Shown here: positions 51,216-58,074 of the stretch, one piece after another
How positions within the stretch are numbered: position 1 is the stretch's first letter
Layout of the letters: each line of letters opens with the position of its first letter
NCBI RefSeq assembly: GCF_008386585.1
Contig: NZ_VUOB01000041.1
Location: 124,252 to 188,251, forward strand
Length of the DNA: 64,000 nucleotides
DNA from: Solihabitans fulvus
Lineage (GTDB): Bacteria; Actinomycetota; Actinomycetes; Mycobacteriales; Pseudonocardiaceae
Reading direction: 5' to 3'
Notes under the pieces: generated by a model
The model's database searches: none
The model's input: only the letters and a program-made list of their open reading frames with translations
What the model was told of the DNA's origin: nothing
Position numbers and translations under genes: made by a program

Positions 51216-51218
51216 GCT

Positions 51219-51274
51219 GGAAAGTCAACGCGACACTTTCCACTCTGTCAACCCGTCAGTTTCCGTTGCGGAAA
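51219..51274. promoter_or_regulatory. Inverted repeats (putative operator) between divergent genes
   Basis: Two dyads with the same half-site: GGAAAGT (51219-51225)-N9-ACTTTCC (51235-51241), perfect, and TTTCCG (51260-51265)-TTG-CGGAAA (51269-51274), perfect. A TTGACA -35 candidate on the minus strand lies between them (51246-51251). The likely ligand is the HTH regulator; this is inference. Confidence 0.55.
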
Positions 51275-51304
51275 ATGTCGGGTGAGCAGGTGATACTTGG
51301 CGCC

Positions 51305-51811
51305 ATGACGATCATCACAGAGCGGGTCGACCCGCCATGGGCCGGCGACGAGCGCGCCACCACCACCGGTTTTCTGGACTACCTGCGCGGCACCGTGCAC
51401 CTGAAGTGCGCCGGACTGTCCGAAGAGGACGCACGCCGTTCCGTGTTGCCGTCGCAGCTGATGACGATGGCCGGGATCGTCTCGCACCTGCGCTGGGTCG
51501 AGGAGTACTGGTTCGAGGTCGTGCTCGCGGGACGGCCCAGTCTTGCGCCGTATACCAAGGAGGATCCCGACGCGGACTTCCGAATCCCGGACGGGGTGAC
51601 GATCACGGGTCTGCTGGGCGACTACGCTGCGCAGTGCGCGGTCAGCCGCGACGTCGTCGCGGGGCTGGATCTCGACCACGAGGTCCCGTTCCGGGGTGAT
51701 GGCACTGTCTCGGTGCGATGGGTGCTGGTCCACATGGTCGAGGAGACCGGCCGGCACGCGGGCCACCTCGACGTCGTGCGCGAGTTCCTCGACGGGGTGA
51801 CCGGCGAGTAG
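51305..51811 (+). CDS. DinB-family (DUF664) protein
   Basis: A 168-residue four-helix-bundle protein of the DinB_2/DUF664 type, metal-binding and related to thiol-dependent transferases (mycothiol or bacillithiol enzymes). The three family histidines are in I-V-S-H-L-R-W-V-E and H-M-V-E-E-T-G-R-H-A-G-H-L-D-V-V-R. Mycothiol use is possible in this phylum but not shown. The ATG at 51305 has no strong Shine-Dalgarno. It is not the Y-family polymerase despite the name. Confidence 0.85.
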   Translation: MTIITERVDPPWAGDERATTTGFLDYLRGTVHLKCAGLSEEDARRSVLPSQLMTMAGIVSHLRWVEEYWFEVVLAGRPSLAPYTKEDPDADFRIPDGVTITGLLGDYAAQCAVSRDVVAGLDLDHEVPFRGDGTVSVRWVLVHMVEETGRHAGHLDVVREFLDGVTGE

Positions 51812-51909
51812 TTCTCGGGCTCAGTGTCGAAATGACGTGCGCCAACACTCGGCGTGGCAACTGGACCCGTGCATCGGTGGTGCATACCGTCCAGCAACGA
51901 CATACGGGG

Positions 51910-51947
51910 TTGACATAACTCTTGATCTCTTGTTGAGGTTGAGAGTT
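51910..51947 (+). promoter_or_regulatory. ftsZ promoter region with dyad
   Basis: TTGACA (-35 consensus) at 51910-51915 is followed by a dyad: AACTCT (51917-51922) with AGAGTT (51942-51947), and CTC/GAG (51927-51929, 51935-51937) around a 5-nt centre. A -10 box is not clear (TGAGGT at 51935-51940 is the best candidate). It lies about 100 nt before the ftsZ ATG. Confidence 0.5.
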
Positions 51948-52048
51948 TCAATCCGGGTGGCGAGCGGTTCGGGGAGTCGACCCGCTCGGGCCGGCACCGG
52001 CACCCACCCAGCACCACAGCAGGAGCCACGATCAGGAAGGCGGATCCC

Positions 52049-53389
52049 ATGACGCCCCCGCACAACTACCTCGCCGTGATAAAGGTCGTCGGCATCGGTG
52101 GCGGCGGCGTCAACGCCGTGAACCGCATGATCGAGGTCGGCCTCAAGGGCGTCGAGTTCATCGCGGTCAACACCGACGCGCAGGCGCTTCTGATGTCCGA
52201 CGCGGACGTCAAGCTCGACATCGGCCGCGAACTGACCAGGGGTCTCGGCGCAGGCGCCAACCCCGAGGTCGGCCACAAGGCGGCCGAGGACCACCGCGAG
52301 GAGATCGAAGAGGTCCTCAAGGGCGCCGACATGGTGTTCGTGACCGCGGGCGAGGGCGGCGGCACCGGCACCGGCGGCGCGCCCGTGATCGCCTCGATCG
52401 CTCGCAAGCTCGGCGCACTCACCATCGGTGTGGTCACCCGGCCGTTCTCCTTCGAGGGCAAGCGGAGGGCGAAGCAGGCCGAGGATGGCATCCAGGAGCT
52501 GCGCAACGAGTGCGACACGCTCATCGTGATCCCCAACGACCGGCTGCTCCAGCTCGGCGACATCGGCGTGAGCCTGATGGACGCCTTCCGCTCCGCGGAC
52601 GAGGTGCTGCTCTCCGGTGTGCAGGGGATCACCGACCTGATCACCACGCCCGGTCTGATCAACCTCGACTTCGCCGACGTCAAGAGCGTCATGTCCGGCG
52701 CGGGCAGCGCCCTGATGGGCATCGGCTCGGCGCGCGGCGAAGGCAGAGCGGTGCAGGCCGCGCAGAAGGCCATCAACTCGCCGCTGCTCGAGGCGTCCAT
52801 GGAGGGCGCGCACGGCGTGCTGCTGTCCATCGCTGGAGGTTCGGACCTCGGCCTGTTCGAGATCAACGAGTCCGCCTCGCTGGTGCAGGAGGCCGCGCAC
52901 CCGGACGCCAACATCATCTTCGGTACGGTCATCGACGACTCGCTCGGCGACGAGGTGCGCGTCACGGTGATCGCGGCCGGCTTCGACAGCGGCGGCCCGA
53001 CGCACAAGAAGCTCGAACCGACGGCGGTGACCTCGCGCGGGCCGGTCGCGTCCGGCCAGGCCGGTCAGGTCGGCGGCCAGAGCGCGGCCCTGCCGCACAC
53101 CGAGCCGCACAACCAGGTGCCGCAGCCGCAGGCCCCGTCGCTGCCGCAGCAGAGCCAGGGCGGCGCGCACCACACCCAGGGCACCTACCAGCAGAACCAG
53201 GGCACCCAGCCCGGCCTCGGCAACGGGTCGAGCGGGTACGCCGCGAACCACCCGTCGCAGGCGGGCCAGCGGCCGAGCGGACTGCCGAGCCACCACGGCA
53301 CCGGCAGCACGCTGCCCGGCCGCCCGGTTCCGGTGACCGACGACCCCGACGACGAGGTAGACGTCCCGCCGTTCATGCGCCGTCCCTGA
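52049..53389 (+). CDS. ftsZ: Cell division GTPase FtsZ
   Basis: Tubulin-like GTPase that forms the Z ring. It has 446 residues: V-V-G-I-G-G-G-G-V-N-A-V near 15, the tubulin signature G103-G-G-T-G-T-G109, I-P-N-D-R-L-L near 167, and the T7 loop region N-L-D-F-A-D-V-K. A linker of about 110 residues rich in Q, P, H and G follows residue 320, ending in the conserved C-terminal peptide D-D-E-V-D-V-P-P-F-M-R-R-P that binds SepF and FtsW. GGAAGGCGGA precedes the ATG. Confidence 0.98.
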   Translation: MTPPHNYLAVIKVVGIGGGGVNAVNRMIEVGLKGVEFIAVNTDAQALLMSDADVKLDIGRELTRGLGAGANPEVGHKAAEDHREEIEEVLKGADMVFVTAGEGGGTGTGGAPVIASIARKLGALTIGVVTRPFSFEGKRRAKQAEDGIQELRNECDTLIVIPNDRLLQLGDIGVSLMDAFRSADEVLLSGVQGITDLITTPGLINLDFADVKSVMSGAGSALMGIGSARGEGRAVQAAQKAINSPLLEASMEGAHGVLLSIAGGSDLGLFEINESASLVQEAAHPDANIIFGTVIDDSLGDEVRVTVIAAGFDSGGPTHKKLEPTAVTSRGPVASGQAGQVGGQSAALPHTEPHNQVPQPQAPSLPQQSQGGAHHTQGTYQQNQGTQPGLGNGSSGYAANHPSQAGQRPSGLPSHHGTGSTLPGRPVPVTDDPDDEVDVPPFMRRP

Positions 53390-53415
53390 GTCTCGCCCCG
53401 GATCGCGCCAAACCC

Positions 53416-53518
53416 GGGAGCACCAAGAGCTCCCAACCCCGGGACGCACCAAGAGCTCCCAACACAGTGACTGCCTGGCGGAGTGACTCCGTCGGACGGC
53501 CATCGTGTTGGGAGCTTT
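53416..53518 (+). terminator. ftsZ terminator region with three copies of one arm
   Basis: An 18-bp sequence containing AAGAGCTCCCAAC occurs directly at 53420-53437 and 53446-53463, and its complement GTTGGGAGCTTT at 53507-53518 follows. Either direct copy can pair with the last arm, closing a stem of about 12 bp, and the first copy can also form its own small hairpin (53416-53421 with 53429-53434). TTTAAAC follows the last arm. Confidence 0.7.
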
Positions 53519-53562
53519 AAACTTGGGTCGCTCATGTCGGTTTTGCGATTGAGGGGCCCAAC

Positions 53563-54279
53563 TTGCGCGTTCGTCGAGTCGTCACCACCAGGGCGGGCGG
53601 CAGCTCGAAGTCGCCGTATGACTCGTTCAACCTCGGTGATCACGTCGGCGACGATCCGGCGGACGTCGCCGCGAACCGTCGTCGCCTTGCCGATGCGGCC
53701 GGCCTCGCCGAGGACCGGGTCATCTGGATGGAGCAGGTGCACGGCAGGACCGTCGGCGTGGTCGACGGCCCCCGCACCGAGCCCGTCGAGGCCACCGACG
53801 CCCTGGTCACCGCGGAACCCGGCCTCGCACTGGTCGCGCTCGTCGCGGACTGCGTGCCGGTGCTGCTCGGCGACCCGGTCGCCGGAGTGATCGGCGCGGT
53901 GCACGCCGGCCGGGTCGGCGCCAGGGTCGGCGTGCTGCCGGCCGCGCTGGCCGCGATGACCGAGGCGGGCGCCGCCGTCGAGCGGATCGAGGTGCTGCTC
54001 GGCCCCGCGGTGTGCGGCGAGTGCTACGAGGTCCCTGCCGCCATGCAGGCCGATGTCGAGGCGCACCTGCCGGGCAGCGCGAGCAAGTCGCGGGCCGGCA
54101 AGCCGGCGCTGGATCTGCGCGCCGGGCTGTGGAACCAGCTCGCCACGGCGGGCGTCGCGCGGATCGGCGTGGACCCGCGCTGCACCGTCGAGGACCGCAC
54201 GTTGTTCAGTCACCGCAGGGAAGGCACCACTGGGCGATTGGCCGCGATCACCTGGATCGATCTGGACGACGCGACATGA
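53563..54279 (+). CDS. pgeF: Peptidoglycan editing factor PgeF (laccase-domain, YfiH)
   Basis: Purine-nucleoside-phosphorylase-like laccase-domain protein; its E. coli homologue removes wrongly placed L-Ser muropeptides. It has 238 residues: T-T-R-A-G-G, F-N-L-G-D-H-V-G-D-D, W-M-E-Q-V-H-G, and the zinc ligands in A-D-C-V-P-V (Cys), V-H-A-G-R and G-P-A-V-C-G-E-C. The start is uncertain: a TTG at 53563 gives the usual M-R-V-R-R-V-V-T-T-R start. Standard position after ftsZ. Confidence 0.9.
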   Translation: MRVRRVVTTRAGGSSKSPYDSFNLGDHVGDDPADVAANRRRLADAAGLAEDRVIWMEQVHGRTVGVVDGPRTEPVEATDALVTAEPGLALVALVADCVPVLLGDPVAGVIGAVHAGRVGARVGVLPAALAAMTEAGAAVERIEVLLGPAVCGECYEVPAAMQADVEAHLPGSASKSRAGKPALDLRAGLWNQLATAGVARIGVDPRCTVEDRTLFSHRREGTTGRLAAITWIDLDDAT

Positions 54280-54355
54280 GCGGGCACAACGGGCGAATCA
54301 CCCGGCCCGGCGCACGTGAAATCCCGTCGGCGCCAAGAGCGGAGCGAGGACGTCG

Positions 54356-55099
54356 ATGAGCACCGCCGAGGTCGATGAGCGCCGGGTGATGCTGGCGGCA
54401 TCACTGGAGGACGTGCGGCAGCGGATCGCGGCCGCCTGCGTCGCCGCCGGCCGCGATCCGGCCGCCGTGCGCCTGCTCGCTGTCACCAAGACCTTCCCTG
54501 CCACCGATGTCGCCCTGCTGACCGACCTCGGGCTGACCGCGTTCGCGGAGAACCGCGACCAGGAGGCCGGCCCCAAGGCCGTCGAGCTGGCCGGGCTGCG
54601 CGGGGACGCGCCGGTGCACTGGCACATGGTCGGCCGGTTGCAGCGCAACAAGGCCAGGTCGGTCGTTGCCTGGGCGGACACGGTGCAGTCGGTCGACTCG
54701 GTGCGGCTCGCCGAGGCGTTGGCCAAGGCCTCGGCCGCCGCGCGCGCCGAGGGCCTGCGCACCCGGCCGTTGGACGTGCTGCTCCAGGCGAGCATCGACG
54801 GCGACCCGGCGAGGGGTGGTTGCCCGCTGCCGGATCTTCCCGAACTCGCCGACGCGGTAGCTGGATCTGGTGAACTTGTCTTGCGGGGCGTGATGGCCGT
54901 GGCCCCGCTAGGGTCTGATCCAGCGAAAGCATTCGCTGCATTGAGTGACGCAGCCGTACGGTTGCGTGAAGATCACCCCGGAGCGGTGGAGTTGTCCGCC
55001 GGGATGAGCGGTGATCTGGAGCACGCGATCGCCCACGGGTCGACCTGCGTGCGTGTCGGAACCGCCTTGCTCGGCGGGCGAAGGCTAGCCTCGCCCTAG
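54356..55099 (+). CDS. yggS: PLP-homeostasis protein (YggS/PLPBP)
   Basis: Alanine-racemase-like TIM barrel that binds pyridoxal phosphate and tunes its free level. It has 247 residues. The PLP lysine is in L-L-A-V-T-K-T-F (about residue 47), followed by A-F-A-E-N-R-D-Q-E, H-W-H-M-V-G-R-L-Q-R-N-K and L-S-A-G-M-S-G-D-L-E-H-A-I. In actinobacteria it commonly sits between pgeF and sepF, as here. ATG 54356; a weak GCGAGGA is upstream. Confidence 0.93.
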   Translation: MSTAEVDERRVMLAASLEDVRQRIAAACVAAGRDPAAVRLLAVTKTFPATDVALLTDLGLTAFAENRDQEAGPKAVELAGLRGDAPVHWHMVGRLQRNKARSVVAWADTVQSVDSVRLAEALAKASAAARAEGLRTRPLDVLLQASIDGDPARGGCPLPDLPELADAVAGSGELVLRGVMAVAPLGSDPAKAFAALSDAAVRLREDHPGAVELSAGMSGDLEHAIAHGSTCVRVGTALLGGRRLASP

Positions 55100-55170
55100 C
55101 CGTTGAGGGGCGGCAGGGGTCCGGGCCGCACCGTACCCCTACGGCGGGGAGTCGCGGAGGAAGGGCTGCC

Positions 55171-55824
55171 ATGAGCGCGTTGCAGAAGCTGAAGGCCTAC
55201 TTCGGGATGGTCCCCGCGGACGACGCCGACGGCTACGAGGACGAGCGTGCCGGCAGGTATGCCGACCACCGGGGGGACTACCGGGCCGACTACCCGGGCG
55301 AGCCGGAGGACTACGACGCCTACGCCGAGCGCGGCGGGCGGCGTGGCCGGCTGTTCGGCGGCGGCCGGTCCGACTACCGCGCCGAGCTGGCCGACGACGG
55401 CGACGACTACGAGCCGGAGGCCCCGACCAGGGCCCGACGCAACTGGTCGCAGGAGGCCCCGGTGCACGGCGCGCTGGCGGTCGAGCCGCAGCGCGAGCCG
55501 GTGACTAGGCTCCGCCCTGTGCAGGAACACCAGACCAACTATCACCTCGGCCGCATCACCACCCTGCACCCGCGCAGCTACAGCGAGGCGCGCACCATTG
55601 GTGAGCACTACCGCGACGGCACCCCGGTGATCATCAACCTGACCGACCTCCAGGACTCCGACGCGAGGCGTCTCGTGGACTTCGCCGCTGGTCTGGCCTT
55701 CGCGCTGCGAGGGTCGATCGACAAGGTCACCAACAAGGTGTTCTTGCTCTCACCGCCCAACATCGACGTGACGGCGGAGGACCGGCGACGGCTTGCGGAG
55801 GGTGGGTTCTTCAACCGCACCTAA
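55171..55824 (+). CDS. sepF: Cell division protein SepF
   Basis: FtsZ-anchoring protein, the main Z-ring membrane tether in actinobacteria, which lack FtsA. It has 217 residues: an N-terminal amphipathic helix (S-A-L-Q-K-L-K-A-Y-F-G-M), an acidic/tyrosine/arginine-rich linker (30-115), and the SepF core (about 130-215; Y-S-E-A-R-T-I-G-E-H-Y-R-D-G, V-I-I-N-L-T-D-L, A-R-R-L-V-D-F-A-A-G-L). GGAGGAAGGG precedes the ATG. Confidence 0.96.
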   Translation: MSALQKLKAYFGMVPADDADGYEDERAGRYADHRGDYRADYPGEPEDYDAYAERGGRRGRLFGGGRSDYRAELADDGDDYEPEAPTRARRNWSQEAPVHGALAVEPQREPVTRLRPVQEHQTNYHLGRITTLHPRSYSEARTIGEHYRDGTPVIINLTDLQDSDARRLVDFAAGLAFALRGSIDKVTNKVFLLSPPNIDVTAEDRRRLAEGGFFNRT

Positions 55825-55844
55825 GAGATGGCACAGTTGCTAGT

Positions 55845-56129
55845 GTGGAACCGGTCAGGATCGTTCTGTACTACCTGCTGTTCTTCTTCTGGCTGCTGTT
55901 GATCGCGCGCGTCGTGGTCGAGCTCGTCCGGACGTTCGCCCGCGAGTGGCGACCGGCCGGCGGAGTTGCGGTCGCGCTGGAGAGCATCTACACAGTGACC
56001 GATCCACCGGTCCGTTTGGTCCGTCGGGTGATCCCGATGGTCCGGATCGGCGGCGTCGGACTGGACCTGTCGATTATGGTGCTGTTGCTGGTTGTGTTCA
56101 TACTGAAACAATTGGCGTATCCCGGGTGA
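55845..56129 (+). CDS. YggT-family membrane protein
   Basis: A 94-residue protein with two hydrophobic segments (about 5-25 and 72-90) and the YggT motif D-P-P-V-R-L-V-R-R-V-I-P. YggT proteins sit next to sepF and divIVA in many Gram-positives; in the family they are small inner-membrane proteins of uncertain role. The GTG start at 55845 is 20 nt after sepF and lacks a strong ribosome binding site. Confidence 0.9.
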   Translation: MEPVRIVLYYLLFFFWLLLIARVVVELVRTFAREWRPAGGVAVALESIYTVTDPPVRLVRRVIPMVRIGGVGLDLSIMVLLLVVFILKQLAYPG

Positions 56130-56175
56130 CGGGGACCCGGGTGACCACAGCCCATGGAGTGCGTGAGGTGATCTG

Positions 56176-57006
56176 ATGTCGTTGACCCCCGCTGACGTGC
56201 ATAACGTTGCGTTCAGCAAGCCTCCCATCGGCAAGCGGGGCTACAACGAGGACGAGGTGGACGCGTTCCTCGACCTGGTTGAGGCCCAGCTGGCCCACCT
56301 GATCGAGGAGAACAACGATCTCCGGCAGCAGGTCGAGCAGCTCGACCAGCAGCTGGAGTCGACCCGCGCCGACCTCGACGACGCAAGGACCAAGGTGTCG
56401 TCCGGCGCCATCGCGGCCAGCCGCGTTGAGGAGCCCCGTCGACTCGCGCCGGTGCCGCCGCCTTCGGTCATGGAGCAGACGGCCCCCGGTGGCGGCGGTG
56501 GTGGCGGCGATCACCACGTGCAGGCCGCCAAGGTTCTCGGGCTCGCCCAGGAGATGGCCGACCGGCTCACCGGTGAGGCCAAGTCCGAGGCGGACGGCAT
56601 GCTGTCCGAGGCGCGGACGAAGTCCGAGCAGCTGCTCTCGGAGGCGCGGGCCAAGTCCGACACGATGGTCAACGAGGCGCGCAGCCGCGCCGAGACCATG
56701 CTGAACGACGCGCGGACGCGGTCGGACGCCCTCGAGCGTCAGGCGCGCGAGAAGGCCACCGCGCTGGACCGGGACGCGCAGCGCAAGCACGCCGAGGTGA
56801 TGGGCAACATCACCCAGGAGAAGAACGCGCTCGAGAAGAAGATCGACGAGCTGCGCACCTTCGAGCGGGAGTACCGCACCAGGCTCAAGACGCTGCTCGA
56901 GTCGTCGCTGCGCGACCTTCAGGACCGTGGTCCTGCCGCGCCGTCCGACGGCCGTCAGCAGACGGGTGGCTACACGTTCGGTGCGCGCGCCGCTGAGGCG
57001 GGCTGA
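56176..57006 (+). CDS. divIVA: Polar growth/septum protein DivIVA (Wag31)
   Basis: Coiled-coil scaffold that marks negatively curved membrane and recruits wall-growth machinery to the poles. It has 276 residues. The N-terminal DivIVA domain (L-T-P-A-D-V-H-N-V-A-F-S-K-P-P, G-Y-N-E-D-E-V-D-A-F-L-D-L-V) is followed by a long coiled coil, an interrupting glycine/proline linker (about 90-115) and a second coiled coil to about 250. GAGGTGAT precedes the ATG at good spacing. Confidence 0.97.
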   Translation: MSLTPADVHNVAFSKPPIGKRGYNEDEVDAFLDLVEAQLAHLIEENNDLRQQVEQLDQQLESTRADLDDARTKVSSGAIAASRVEEPRRLAPVPPPSVMEQTAPGGGGGGGDHHVQAAKVLGLAQEMADRLTGEAKSEADGMLSEARTKSEQLLSEARAKSDTMVNEARSRAETMLNDARTRSDALERQAREKATALDRDAQRKHAEVMGNITQEKNALEKKIDELRTFEREYRTRLKTLLESSLRDLQDRGPAAPSDGRQQTGGYTFGARAAEAG

Positions 57007-57077
57007 GTCAGCTCGTGCCAGGGCGGGTCCTTCTGGGTCCGTCGAAGCCGGGCTCCATCGCGAGCGGAGTCTGACTG

Positions 57078-57731
57078 GTGCTGTTCCTAGTTCTGCTGTT
57101 GGTGCTGGCCGCCTTCGGGCTGCTCGTCGCCGCCCTGACCACCGGGCTCACGCTGTGGGCGTGGGTGTCGGTCGGGGTGAGCGTGCTCGCCGCCCTGCTG
57201 TTGGTCGTCGACTGGACGGTTCGCCGCCGGTCGAGGTCCGTCAGCGGGGCGGTGACGGGCTCGAGGGCGGCCGGCACCGCCGCAGCGAACGAGGGTGTGA
57301 TCAACGCCTCAGCGGTGTCCGGTGATCATCAGGTTACCGAAGGTGATCTTGACGGCGACACCGGGGGTATGCAACCCGACACGCGGGATGCCGCGCCAAC
57401 CGGAACCAAGCCGGGTGACAAGGCATCAGCCTCGGGCGCGGCCGTAGCCTCGGGCGCGGCCGTAGCCTCGGGCGCGGCCGTCGGCGGGCCGGACGTGGAT
57501 CCCGCCGAAGAGGACACCGACGCGGCGGATCTGCTGACCGTCACCGAGCTGACCGACGAGGTGCGGGTGCTCGACGAGCGGCCCGGCTACCACCTCGCGG
57601 CCTGCTCGTGGCTCGCCGGCCGTCCTTCGCTGGCGCTGCCGGTGCGCGAGGCGCGCCAGCTGGGTTTCGTGCCCTGCGCGGTGTGCCGCCCCGACTCGAC
57701 GCTCGCCGCGCGGCATCGCGCCAAGGCATAG
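57078..57731 (+). CDS. Two-helix membrane protein with a Cys-containing C-terminal domain
   Basis: A 217-residue protein between divIVA and ileS: two N-terminal helices (2-20 and 26-45), a polar disordered linker with three exact copies of A-S-G-A-A-V, and a compact C-terminal segment H-L-A-A-C-S-W-L-A-G-R with L-G-F-V-P-C-A-V-C-R-P. The cysteines (C and C-x-x-C) resemble an Ada-type or metal-binding motif, but I cannot assign a function. The GTG start at 57078 lacks a strong Shine-Dalgarno. Confidence 0.7.
   Translation: MLFLVLLLVLAAFGLLVAALTTGLTLWAWVSVGVSVLAALLLVVDWTVRRRSRSVSGAVTGSRAAGTAAANEGVINASAVSGDHQVTEGDLDGDTGGMQPDTRDAAPTGTKPGDKASASGAAVASGAAVASGAAVGGPDVDPAEEDTDAADLLTVTELTDEVRVLDERPGYHLAACSWLAGRPSLALPVREARQLGFVPCAVCRPDSTLAARHRAKA
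57429..57482 (+). repeat. 18-bp tandem repeat, three copies
   Basis: GCCTCGGGCGCGGCCGTA at 57429-57446, repeated exactly at 57447-57464 and with one change at 57465-57482. It codes A-S-G-A-A-V in frame. Confidence 0.95.
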
Positions 57732-57825
57732 CGAAGCCGGCCGCCCGCCCGTGTTCCGCCGGCGGGAGCGGCCAGCGACACACTGCTCGCCGGGCAACAC
57801 GGACAACCGGTTTGCGCGCGCGGGT

Positions 57826-57831
57826 TACCCT
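57826..57831 (+). promoter_or_regulatory. -10 box of the ileS leader
   Basis: TACCCT with a start expected near 57838-57840. It places the T-box leader start just before the GACATCG motif. No clear -35 box. Confidence 0.4.
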
Positions 57832-57840
57832 TAATGCACA

Positions 57841-58073
57841 GACATCGATCCGGCCATCACCGGGGAGTCTCCGGAAGAACGGGCGGTTCACCGCCTCAGT
57901 AGAACCGGACGGGCCGGCCCGTCACAGCCGGTTACGAGAGGCTGGTCCACTGCGGACCGGCAAGCGGGGTGGTACCGCGGGACGTCGGCGTGTCAGCACG
58001 CGGCGTGTCGTCCCCGTGTGGGTTCCCATCGGGAACCCGTGCGAGAGACGGACGAACCGCGAGGAGCACCACC
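57841..58073 (+). promoter_or_regulatory. Translational T-box riboswitch (isoleucine) upstream of ileS
   Basis: Senses uncharged tRNA-Ile. The short Stem I hairpin CCGG-CCATCA-CCGG (57850-57863) exposes an ATC isoleucine specifier at 57856-57858, as in the ultrashort actinobacterial T-boxes. The T-box sequence TGGTACCGCG is at 57970-57979. GGTGGT (57968-57973), part of the T-box region, is complementary to ACCACC (58068-58073), which sits between the GAGGAG ribosome binding site (58061-58066) and the ATG (58075), so it could close the start site when tRNA is charged. A perfect GGGTTCCC/GGGAACCC hairpin (58020-58038) lies between, and there is no U-tract, which favours control of translation over termination. 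It occupies most of the 343-bp gap before ileS. Confidence 0.92.
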
Positions 58074-58074
58074 G

